From positions 1 to 15,123 of the forward strand of contig NW_025062404.1 of the NCBI RefSeq assembly GCF_000002995.4: 15,123 nt of DNA, written 5' to 3'. The first letter of the stretch is position 1. Each line of letters begins with the position of its first letter. A program made the position numbers and the translations under genes. Positions 9,770 to 15,123 of this stretch are shown piece by piece. The notes below the pieces were generated by a model. It did not search any database and was not told where the DNA came from. It saw only the letters and a program-made list of their open reading frames with translations. The stretch is from Brugia malayi (lineage: Eukaryota > Nematoda > Chromadorea > Rhabditida > Onchocercidae).

Positions 9770-9929
9770 TCTAGAATTTTTTAAAGTTATTTTAACAAAT
9801 AGATACTAGTATATGATGTGGGGGCAATAAAGAGGTGGATATGAAAACGAGCTCAATAATGTAAAAACTCTTTAAATTTCTAGTTTTTGTTAGTAAAAAA
9901 AAAGTGCATGATTTATTTTACGATAACTC
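9770..9929 (-). promoter_or_regulatory. Intercistronic spacer with poly-A signal and trans-splice acceptor
   Basis: Read on the minus strand, this 160-bp gap starts just after TAA, carries AAAATAAATC about 10 bases in, then a poly-T stretch, a pyrimidine patch with CCTCTTTATTGCCCCC, and ends in AAATTCTAGA directly before ATG. A poly-A signal followed by about 100 bases and an acceptor is the arrangement expected in SL-trans-spliced nematode operons. This is inference; no spliced leader can be seen in genomic DNA. Confidence 0.35.
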
Positions 9930-10660
9930 TTATGCATAATGAGCTGCTACGGCATGACCTTTTTCGGATATGCGTAAAAAAGTTCGTGAGTGACAATGAA
10001 GTCGTAAATTGAACTCGTCAACATTAATTCCATCACTGATAGCACCTAAATTTAGAAATATATCATTTCCAAATCGGAAAAGAACATGTCCTGTCACAAA
10101 TATAACTTCAATATATTTTAATTCATGTTTTTCAGTGATGCTATTACTGATACTGTTCGACTCAAATATTAAACTCAGCAAATGCTTACCAGAATTAGGC
10201 AATTAACTGCAATCATTGTACATGCACTTATTGCATGCATAGATATTATTAATATATTAAGTGATATTATTATTGATACTGTTCGACCCAATAACTACGG
10301 CAAAGTGAGACAATTTAGAAATGTTTGTTGTGGTCGTTTATGAAAGCGAGAATGTCTTGTGAGTTGATGGCAGAGTGATAACAATTTGTACTCTCTGCAA
10401 ACATAAATAGATTTATCATTTGACTTGATAACATTATAACAAATTTCTTGAATGATCTGGAATGTCAGAGTTGTCGGTAAATTAGAAGCAAATTAAGACT
10501 TCTATATTCCCATAAATTTTTACACCGCTAGGTTGCCTCGTCTAAATATTTTCTCATCATACAGTTTTTGAGGGAAGAACTCGATTATTATTAATGAAAT
10601 ATTGTTCCAGAAGAAAAAATATTTAAGAAAAATATCATAAACCCAAATAAATCTAAACAT
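9930..10660 (-). CDS. Three-exon gene, middle of an operon-like trio (unrecognised)
   Basis: Minus-strand exons 10526-10660, 10299-10456 and 9930-10152 sum to 516 nt, 172 codons including TAA, with matching phases. Acceptors are GACATTCCAG and TCGAACAG; donors are GTGTAA and GTAGTT, both below the best consensus. The N terminus is strongly hydrophobic and aromatic (MFRFIWVYDIFLKYFFFW, then ISLIIIEFFP), so it may be a signal anchor. The middle is basic (YKLLSLCHQLTRHSRFHKRP). The C-terminal exon reads ELKYIEVIFVTGHVLFRFG and then NDIFLNLGAISDGINVDEF, ending GHAVAAHYA. No family recognised. The stop lies 160 bp before the ATG of the next gene on the same strand, with an AATAAA just after it, a spacing typical of nematode operons. 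Confidence 0.5.
10135..10289. repeat. Duplicated splice-acceptor region
   Basis: The 3' splice acceptor and exon start at 10152 on the minus strand (GTCGAACAG followed by TATCAGTAATAGCATCACTG) has a diverged second copy about 125 bp upstream at about 10260-10287 within the preceding intron, reading GTCGAACAG, TATCAATAATAATATCACTT. In the intronic copy the frame stops at once, so it would be a decoy or retired acceptor. Confidence 0.65.
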
Positions 10661-10690
10661 TTTATATAGTTTCTCTTGAAATGGAAATGG

Positions 10691-10897
10691 ATAATGGTGA
10701 TACTATCAAAGATTGATTAATGCTCGGAACAGAAATATGATATGAAAAAATGAAAAAAACTATAAGATATGAAGAATGTGGGTATGTGGTAAAAGCTTAA
10801 AAAGCAAATATGTAATTTTTCTGTTGTTTGGACACTTAAAATAACACACCATTGTTACTGCAAAATTTCAACAATGATAATGGTGATACTATCAAAA
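10691..10897. repeat. Short direct repeat pair (about 20 bp)
   Basis: ATAATGGTGATACTATCAAA occurs near 10691-10710 and again near 10877-10896. The second copy lies in the last exon of the 10836-11332 gene, where it encodes part of LIVSPLS; the first lies in the gap before the 10660 gene. A local duplication of the 3' end of the upstream gene is the simplest reading. Confidence 0.7.
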
Positions 10898-11332
10898 ATT
10901 GCAATAAATGCTTTGAAGGCTTATTTGCCTGTTCAGCAGACTGCCAGAAAAAACGAAGTAAATTTATAATGAGTCAAAATAATTTTGTGTTAAAATCAAA
11001 AGAAAAATTTGTGATCTAATGACTGATTGACTCAACTAAATAAAATTATTTCAGATTTATACCACCAGTGATAAGCCATTACCCAAAAGATTGACCCTCC
11101 AATTGTAACGAAGTTTATATGCCTTGTCCGGGATATTACAGTCTGTTAGCAAAGAACTGCTAGCATTGCTTAATATCGCGAGAATTGCAACTAATTTTAT
11201 TATCAAGACCTTTCAGTGTGACAAGCAAACTGTTTGATCTTTGTTGTAAACCCAATCTACTTGCCACGTCGAAATACTTAAATCTTCCAGTGTGACACTC
11301 ACTCTTCTTATAAAGTAATTCCTCTTTACTCA
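10836..11332 (-). CDS. 3' part of a spliced gene, first of the operon-like trio (unrecognised)
   Basis: Minus-strand exons 11210-11332, 11063-11142 and 10836-10940 join in phase: donor GTCTTG to acceptor TTGCTAACAG across a 67-nt intron, then GTATAA to TTTTTTCTGGCAG across 122 nt. The reading runs SKEELLYKKSECHTGRFKYF, DVASRLGLQQRSNSLLVTLK, CNIPDKAYKLRYNWRVNLLG and SAEQANKPSKHLLQFLIVSP to TAA at 10836. Upstream exons are uncertain. The acceptor AATTACAG at 11333 needs one leftover base. A Cys-rich minus-strand frame at about 11440-11575 (HNGCPCCCHQLNNSFTVLY) ends at a GTAAGT donor but in the wrong phase for this exon. Its stop is about 175 bp upstream of the ATG of the next gene. Family unknown. 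Confidence 0.45.
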
Positions 11333-11686
11333 CTGTAATTACGTGTTTTGCTGTAAGCCAGTGGTCACAGCAAACACTCACTCACTCAGTTCACTTCAGC
11401 AGACGGTGTGCGACAGCGGTGGCAGAGTGACAGTACGATGACACTTACGAACTGACTGACTGACTGACTGACCGACTGTTGGCACTGTTCGGATCGTAAA
11501 GAACAGTGAAGCTATTGTTCAATTGGTGACAACAACAAGGACATCCATTATGAACATTTCCCTGTACAGAATGGTCAAAAATGAGCCAAAAATAACATTT
11601 GTTAAAAACGATTTCCTTTTATTAAAAAAAAAAAAAAAAAAAAGAAAAAAAATTATTAATTATGAAGTGGAATTAAATAGTTATGA
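11333..11686. promoter_or_regulatory. Region between divergent genes, with simple repeats
   Basis: This stretch separates the minus-strand trio from the plus-strand gene and probably carries both 5' ends. It has the highest GC content of the nuclear part, a CACT-rich patch at 11376-11395, an (ACTG)n run at 11451-11472 and an interrupted A-run at about 11624-11650. A plus-strand frame at 11523-11756 with ATG (MVTTTRTSIMNISLYRMVKN) crosses the A-run and ends KDFRYLPFSKDCRI; it may contribute to the downstream gene if the A-run length is wrong. Candidate minus-strand first exons lie here too, but I cannot place them. Confidence 0.35.
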
Positions 11687-12622
11687 AGCAAGCGTAATAT
11701 TAACAAAACGAAAAGATTTTCGATATTTACCATTCTCCAAAGATTGTCGCATTTGATTGCAATCCTTTTTAAAATAGTTTCAAATGGATGGGAAAAGAAG
11801 GACAACATTTATCATTTAACCAGTACTCCAGATAATTCAACAAAGGAATCTTTTGTGAGAAATTTCAATAAAGTAGGAACAACTAATAACAAAGTAGGAG
11901 ATTGTGCAGTTCAGTGTATTTAAAATCTGTAGAAATCAATCATAGTTTGTTCAATCGCAGCTGAAAATGCTGATGTTTTTTATTCTCTACAGTCTGTATC
12001 TTTAGGTTTGATAGACTGGGATTCTTCGTTATGAAAAATGGGGCGAAATGGATTTAGTCAGTGTTCTCTTAAAAGATTTAAATAATTCTTAAGTCAATTG
12101 TACTAATAATGATAGAATATCTTATTAAATTAATTTTAGTCTAACGTCAAATCATGAAATACGTTGTATGAAATATGTATATGCATGCTTAGTAAATGCA
12201 CTGCAGCATGATAATATATTCGTATCGTTGAAATTCAAAAAAAAAAAGGATCCACAAAGTTTCGTTTCGAATTGTCATCATTTATAGTAATGAATGAATT
12301 ATTTCCATCAAATGGCGATCACTTGAAAAGGTAATGTCCACTCGTGCTGATTTAGCAGCAGTACCTAATATATGCATCTAAATTTCTGCTGCATGGTACC
12401 GAAAAAAAAAAAAAAAAGAAACTCAGAAAATCAAGACCGCACTAATGAATGTGATTTTATCTCTTATATAAAAATTAGCTTAATTGAGTTGAATTAATTT
12501 CCCTCCTAAAATCCAGTGAGAATGATTTTGGTACTTTTTATGGTTCATTGCTATTCAGAACTGATGTTACTAATAATATATCAGAATTGTTCCACAGTTA
12601 TATGCAAATAGACTCAATTTGA
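11687..12622 (+). CDS. Four-exon plus-strand gene, 5' end unknown, A-run off frame by one base
   Basis: Exons 11687-11915, 11961-12027, 12140-12330 and 12517-12622 join in phase. The first gives 76 codons without ATG (RFSIFTILQRLSHLIAILFK, then VSNGWEKKDNIYHLTSTPDN). The second reads ENADVFYSLQSVSLGLIDWD. The third reads LTSNHEIRCMKYVYACLVNA, LQHDNIFVSLKF and, beyond 11 A's at 12237-12247, GSTKFRFELSSFIVMNELFP. The two halves of exon 3 are in frame only if the A-run has 9 or 12 bases. The last exon (acceptor AAAATCCAG) reads ENDFGTFYGSLLFRTDVTNN and ends MQIDSI, TGA at 12620. Donors are GTATTT, GTTATG and GTAATG; the first two are weak. The sequence looks helical and soluble. No family recognised; start exon not found. 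Confidence 0.45.
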
Positions 12623-12775
12623 AATTTATTCGTTTTTTTTCATTTCACTTTTTTTATATTACTATTGAAAACAGAAACAGGCGAAATTGAAACAAGCGAC
12701 CTTCCATAAAACTAACTGATATATTGAGAATCGGTAAGAAACAAAGCAAAGACACTTCAGACAAAGATTATAATG

Positions 12776-12923
12776 CTATGAAAACTTTTTTAATACTTCG
12801 CAACAAATCATCACGTAAACTGAAGTAAAGGATGATTTCACAGGATCAATATCAACATACATGATTTTGAATGCATTAAATATTGGCCTTATTTGAATAA
12901 ATTTTATCTTTTTTATTGCAATG
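12776..12923 (-). CDS. Possible minus-strand terminal exon
   Basis: An open frame ending at 12776 reads IRPIFNAFKIMYVDIDPVKS then SFTSVYVMICCEVLKKFS on the minus strand. It continues upstream through a 12-A run to an ATG at 13000, where composition becomes Lys/Ile-rich and unconvincing. Inside it, TTTACTTCAG at about 12826 could be an acceptor for a shorter last exon. No partner exon was found, so the support is only composition. Confidence 0.2.
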
Positions 12924-13148
12924 ATTTTTTTTTTTTTAATTTCCAAGTAAAATTTGACGAGAAACTTCTCTAAATGATACATATATTTATGTACTATCAA
13001 AAAATTGGTTGAAAATTGTCTCTTCCCATGAGGTGCACTTTTAAAGGAAACTTAATTGAAAGGTCGACCAATTTGATGTTATCATTGTGAGTGATTATTG
13101 AAAACTAACAGTAATCTACATAAAATTTCAAAAGATAGAGATTTATAA

Positions 13149-13445
13149 CTTAGAGTATTCCACTTTCACGTTTATGTTATATCTTCTTACTCTAAATTAT
13201 CCCTCTATATGAAATATGCGCAGTACTTAACATTGGAAGAGATAAAAGGTTCAGTGCAGGATTTATATTTTCAGTTGAAAATAAAGTCTGTAATAAAATA
13301 TATATTTTGGGTTAGAAATATTTTTCAAAACGAATTTGATAGCAGTACTGCTACAGTCAGTAACAAACATATTGCTAATACTATTCTTTGTATGATGATT
13401 GAGTCTGATTTTAATAGGAATCATTTGAAAAAATTCATGAATTAG
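13149..13445 (+). CDS. 98-codon open frame, possible exon of a plus-strand gene
   Basis: The plus frame is open from a TAA at 13146 to TAG at 13443, long for this base composition. It reads LRVFHFHVYVISSYSKLSLY, then from ATG at 13209 MKYAQYLTLEEIKGSVQDLY, FQLKIKSVIKYIFWVRNIFQ, NEFDSSTATVSNKHIANTIL and CMMIESDFNRNHLKKFMN. It has mixed charged and hydrophobic residues and looks helical. It lies 530 bp downstream of the 12622 stop on the same strand, so it could be a later exon of that gene, a separate gene or a downstream operon member. No matching acceptor with a clear phase was identified. Overlapping minus frames are less protein-like. Confidence 0.35.
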   Translation, partial: LRVFHFHVYVISSYSKLSLYMKYAQYLTLEEIKGSVQDLYFQLKIKSVIKYIFWVRNIFQNEFDSSTATVSNKHIANTILCMMIESDFNRNHLKKFMN

Positions 13446-13794
13446 TGCAAAACATAAATCTAACAGTCTAAGGTGAATTATGCTAATAATTAAAATTCGC
13501 AATAAAATTACTGTGTGTAATTAGCGAATGCATTCAAAAGCCATTTGAACTTAGAAGATGTTACAATAGTACTATAATAGAGAGAAACTGACAGAATATG
13601 CAATATCATCTACAAATATTTGAGCAGAAGATCTCATGCTTTGTTAGTATTAAATATAACACAGTTGTACCAATATCTGACGAGCAGTTCTTTTCACTAT
13701 TCGCATGAAATATCTTATCGATAATGCCAATGGATACTCGGAAATTATATGCTTGAGAAAATAAACAGGTGTTTACCTACCTGCATTATCGATT
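13446..13794. other. Nuclear-type sequence before the mitochondrial segment
   Basis: No gene seen. Base composition is AT-rich without strand bias; just right of here the plus strand becomes extremely T-rich, the strand bias of nematode mtDNA. The junction is somewhere between about 13790 and 13860 and cannot be fixed without the species' mtDNA. Confidence 0.4.
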
Positions 13795-14201
13795 TGGTCA
13801 AGGATTTCGTTTATTTTTATTGTTTTTTTATCTTTTTTTTTATTTTCTTTTATTTTTTATATTCTCGACGATATTTGTGCTTAAATATAGATAAATGTGA
13901 GAATTTATTATTGTTGTGTATTTTTATTGGTGCATTTTTTTTATGTTTCCAATTTTTTGATTATACTCATAATTGCTTTGTTATAAATGATAGAATTTAT
14001 GGTAGAGTTTTTTATATTGGTACTGGATTGCATGGAAGTCATGTGTTAATTGGTGTTTTTGTTTTTCTTATTACCAATTTTTTTCGTGTTAAATTGCATA
14101 ATTTTAATTGATATCATACTCAAGCATATGATATATCTATTGATTATTGGCGTTTTTCAGAATGAATGTGAGGTATTATGTTTTGTTTATTATATGTTTA
14201 A
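13795..14201 (+). pseudogene. cox3: cox3 3' portion, cytochrome c oxidase subunit III (5' truncated)
   Basis: In invertebrate mitochondrial code (TGA Trp, ATA Met, AGA Ser) the frame through 13749-14201 reads CENLLLLCIFIGAFFLCFQF, then FDYTHNCF, GTGLHGSHVLIG, WYHTQAYDMS and WRFSEWMWGIMFCLLYV with TAA at 14199-14201. The GxGxHGxHVLIG motif is the conserved part of subunit III, a membrane subunit of complex IV in the inner mitochondrial membrane. In the standard code it would stop at TGA 14109, and the AGA codons in NDRIYGRVFY only fit as Ser, so this is mitochondrial coding. Roughly the last 130 residues of a protein usually near 260 are present; the start is missing. Homology at the far left (before about 13860) is unclear. 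If nuclear, it is a non-functional NUMT fragment. Confidence 0.9.
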
Positions 14202-14257
14202 GGCTCTTAATTTTTATTTGTAAGATATCTATTTTATTTTGTTATTTTTTAGAGCCT
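14201..14257 (+). other. tRNA-sized fold overlapping the cox3 stop
   Basis: AGGCTCT at 14201-14207 and AGAGCCT at 14251-14257 form a perfect 7-bp stem 57 nt apart, and ATTT/AGAT inside could be a 4-bp D stem in the right place. I find no acceptable anticodon stem, so this may be a decayed tRNA, a processing signal for the cox3 3' end, or chance. Confidence 0.3.
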
Positions 14258-14427
14258 ATTTTCAATGATGATTTTTTGTTATTTTTATATTTTTTTTTTT
14301 TACTTTATTTATTTTTTTGTTCTCCTTCAATATAATTATTACTAATTGTAGTAATTATTTTCTTAATAATTGCTAAACTAAATACAATTCTTAGAGTATT
14401 ATAACATTAAAGTTATAATACTCTGAT
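14202..14427 (+). other. AT-rich non-coding region after cox3 (control-region-like)
   Basis: It is very AT-rich with long T runs (for example 14291-14301), the position of the filarial AT-rich non-coding region. It contains a small hairpin at 14339-14354 (TTACTA, loop ATTG, TAGTAA, extendable outward with one mismatch) and most of the large stem-loop at 14384-14435. A standard-code frame at 14147-14335 is only a shadow of these T runs. Confidence 0.6.
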
Positions 14428-14435
14428 AGAATTGT
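14384..14435 (+). repeat. Large stem-loop at the edge of the tandem duplication
   Basis: AGAGTATTATAAC (14393-14405) pairs perfectly with GTTATAATACTCT (14412-14424) around a six-base loop ATTAAA. Below it, after an internal bulge, ACAATTCT (14384-14391) pairs with AGAATTGT (14428-14435). The outer right strand is also the first eight bases of each tandem repeat unit. A replication-origin or processing role is possible but is only inference. Confidence 0.85.
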
Positions 14436-14482
14436 ATTTATTTAATAAACCAACTATTTCATTCTTAACAAATAAACTCTTA

Positions 14483-14544
14483 TAAGTATATATATTATAA
14501 AATTACTATATTTGATTTGCAATCTTAAGATTTTTATGCACTAG
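14483..14544 (+). tRNA. trnA: tRNA-Ala (TGC), first copy, weakened acceptor stem
   Basis: Anticodon TGC at 14518-14520 lies in the same conserved core as the second copy. The acceptor pair TAAGTAT/GCACTAG keeps only five of seven pairs, two of them G-U, whereas the second copy pairs perfectly, so this copy looks decayed. No T arm, as usual for nematode mitochondrial tRNAs. Confidence 0.6.
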
Positions 14545-14596
14545 GGCTTTTTAGTATAATAAGTATATTCGTTTTAAGCTTGGCTGGTTTTAAGCT
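14545..14596 (+). tRNA. trnL2: tRNA-Leu(UUR) (TAA), first copy
   Basis: Acceptor GGCTTTT with TTAAGCT (five pairs and two T-T), D stem GTAT/GTAT, anticodon TAA at 14575-14577. The anticodon stem TTCGT/TTGGC is weaker than in copy two. It abuts tRNA-Ala without a gap. Confidence 0.55.
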
Positions 14597-14600
14597 AATA

Positions 14601-14657
14601 GCAATTTTAAGTATAATTTTTGTATAACTAATTGTTGATTAGTAGGTTAAAAATTCT
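14601..14657 (+). tRNA. trnN: tRNA-Asn (GTT), first copy
   Basis: Anticodon arm ACTAA, loop TTGTTGA, TTAGT is perfect, with GTT at 14634-14636. The acceptor GCAATTT/AAATTCT pairs at six of seven positions. T-arm-less nematode form. Confidence 0.75.
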
Positions 14658-14668
14658 TTTAATGTTTT

Positions 14669-14727
14669 AATGTGGTAGGATAATTTTTAGGTCTGTGAGA
14701 TTCATATTTTCGAGGTTTTACCATGTT
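14669..14727 (+). tRNA. trnM: tRNA-Met (CAT), first copy
   Basis: Acceptor AATGTGG/CCATGTT (seven pairs), D stem GGAT/GTCT, anticodon stem TGAGA/TTTCG with CAT at 14703-14705. It is as well formed as the second copy. Confidence 0.75.
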
Positions 14728-14753
14728 TAAACGATTATTTTAAATTTAGAATT
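14728..14753 (+). pseudogene. trnK: Truncated tRNA-Lys remnant at the duplication junction
   Basis: TAAACGA and the D arm match the start of the intact tRNA-Lys at 15047, then at AGAATT the sequence switches to the start of repeat unit 2. Anticodon arm and 3' half are missing, and the acceptor strand has G to C at its fifth base. Confidence 0.8.
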
Positions 14754-14809
14754 GTATTTATTTAATAGACCAACTACTTAAATTACTAACTAAAGATTAT
14801 TTTTTTACT

Positions 14810-14871
14810 ATAGTGTATATATTATAAAGTTATTATATTTGATTTGCAATCTTAAGATTTTTATACACTAT
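14810..14871 (+). tRNA. trnA: tRNA-Ala (TGC), second copy
   Basis: Acceptor ATAGTGT/ACACTAT is perfect and anticodon TGC is at 14845-14847. The anticodon stem TTTGA/TCTTA has two T-T mismatches, which are tolerated in nematode mitochondrial tRNAs. The D arm is AT-rich (TATA/TATA around a long loop). First tRNA after the AT-rich spacer in the filarial order. Confidence 0.75.
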
Positions 14872-14923
14872 GGCTTTTTAGTATAATAAGTATATTCGTT
14901 TTAAGCGCGGCTGGTTTTAAGCT
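14872..14923 (+). tRNA. trnL2: tRNA-Leu(UUR) (TAA), second copy
   Basis: Acceptor GGCTTTT/TTAAGCT, D stem GTAT/GTAT with loop AATAA, anticodon stem TTCGT/GCGGC, anticodon TAA at 14902-14904. Starts immediately after tRNA-Ala. Confidence 0.65.
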
Positions 14924-14926
14924 ATT

Positions 14927-14986
14927 AGAATTTTAAGTATAATTTTTTTTGTATAACTAATTGTTGATTAGTAGGTTAAAGATTCT
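14927..14986 (+). tRNA. trnN: tRNA-Asn (GTT), second copy
   Basis: Acceptor AGAATTT/AGATTCT pairs over seven positions with one G-U. Anticodon arm ACTAA, TTGTTGA, TTAGT is perfect; GTT at 14963-14965. Confidence 0.85.
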
Positions 14987-14988
14987 TA

Positions 14989-15046
14989 AATATGGTAGGA
15001 TAATTTTTAAGTCTGTGAGATTCATATTTTCGAGGTTTACCGTATT
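14989..15046 (+). tRNA. trnM: tRNA-Met (CAT), second copy
   Basis: Acceptor AATATGG/CCGTATT (seven pairs), TA spacer, D stem GGAT/GTCT with nine-base loop, anticodon stem TGAGA/TTTCG, CAT at 15023-15025, seven-base TV-replacement loop. Confidence 0.85.
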
Positions 15047-15103
15047 TAAAGGATTATTTTAAATTTAGAATTTTTGACTCTTAATCAAAAGGTTTATTCT
15101 TTA
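15047..15103 (+). tRNA. trnK: tRNA-Lys (CTT)
   Basis: Acceptor TAAAGGA/TTCTTTA (seven pairs), D stem ATTTT/AGAAT, perfect anticodon stem TTTGA/TCAAA with loop CTCTTAA and anticodon CTT at 15080-15082. This is the only intact copy; the other is cut at the duplication junction. Confidence 0.85.
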
Positions 15104-15106
15104 GGT

Positions 15107-15123
15107 ATTTTTATTTTTTTTTT
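15107..15123 (+). CDS. nad4L: Possible start of nad4L, cut by the window end
   Basis: After tRNA-Lys the sequence reads ATT TTT ATT TTT TTT in frame, a usual nematode mitochondrial ATT start with a hydrophobic beginning. The call rests on position in the filarial order; 17 bases cannot prove it. Confidence 0.3.

Larger units (their letters stand above)
14428..15066 (+). repeat. Tandem duplication of a tRNA cluster, two 320-bp units
   Basis: Unit 1 is 14428-14747 and unit 2 is 14748-15066. Each starts AGAATTGTATTTATTTAATA and contains Ala, Leu(UUR), Asn and Met tRNAs plus the 5' part of Lys. The six bases AGAATT occur at the start, at the internal junction and again at 15067 inside intact tRNA-Lys, so the duplication joined at this microhomology. 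By eye about one base in ten differs between units, more in the spacer before tRNA-Ala. Confidence 0.9.
13795..15123 (+). other. Mitochondrial-type segment (NUMT or assembly join), runs off the window
   Basis: Order is cox3 3' half, AT-rich spacer, tRNA Ala, Leu(UUR), Asn, Met, truncated Lys, then a second Ala, Leu(UUR), Asn, Met, full Lys and perhaps nad4L. This matches the filarial order cox3-AT region-A-L2-N-M-K-nad4L as I recall it. All genes are on the same, T-rich strand, as in nematode mtDNA. cox3 is uninterrupted in mitochondrial code, and the second tRNA set folds well, so either the transfer is recent or real mtDNA has been joined to nuclear sequence in assembly. I cannot separate these without read data. 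Confidence 0.85.

Noticed and set aside
10299..10492. F-box-like domain (LP...FQIIQEI start)
   Set aside because: The Leu-Pro motif lies before the acceptor TTCCAG that matches the phase of the upstream exon, so it is probably intronic, and the remaining residues do not fit an F-box.
14147..14335. 62-codon standard-code frame
   Set aside because: Overlaps the cox3 end in another frame and then runs through T-tracts of the AT-rich spacer.

Overview
The window looks like AT-rich nuclear DNA of a nematode, very probably a filarial worm, that runs into a mitochondrial segment at its right end. Three things support this. Introns are short (about 45-225 nt) with GTAAGT-type donors and TTTCAG-type acceptors. 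Several ATGs sit one base after a TTTCAG/TCTAG acceptor, as in spliced-leader trans-splicing. The right end reads as cox3 in invertebrate mitochondrial code, followed by tRNAs Ala-Leu(UUR)-Asn-Met-Lys that lack a T arm, which is the gene order I associate with filarial mtDNA. Almost no gene is a single open frame, so genes here were found by threading exons by hand through splice sites and codon phase. All spliced models are hypotheses from sequence alone.

Layout. (1) 1-1201 and 5936-7129 are the two arms of a 1.2-kb inverted repeat. The left arm differs from the right mainly by one-base indels. (2) The 4.7-kb spacer carries a plus-strand many-exon gene from a signal-peptide exon at 1741 to about 3022, a plus-strand membrane-protein 3' end at 3214-3738 that may belong to the same gene, and a minus-strand terminal exon at 4768-4932. 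(3) 6317-8008 holds a plus-strand Ser/Thr-rich mucin-like gene with a 48-bp (16-residue) repeat, broken by one shortened unit. (4) 8599-11332 holds three minus-strand genes head to tail, with 160-175 bp between each stop and the next ATG, which looks like a nematode operon. (5) 11687-12622 is a plus-strand gene divergent from that trio, interrupted only by an A-run one base off frame. A further open frame lies at 13149-13445. (6) From about 13795 to the end is mitochondrial-type DNA: the 3' half of cox3, an AT-rich spacer with a strong stem-loop, and two tandem diverged copies of the Ala-Leu-Asn-Met tRNA cluster. The second copy runs into an intact tRNA-Lys and perhaps the first codons of nad4L.

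I recognise no nuclear protein family with confidence. Several predicted products are membrane or secreted proteins. The phase agreement of the exon chains is the main evidence that they are genes. Frame breaks coincide with homopolymers or repeat units in several places, so part of the apparent damage may be residual long-read assembly error rather than biology.
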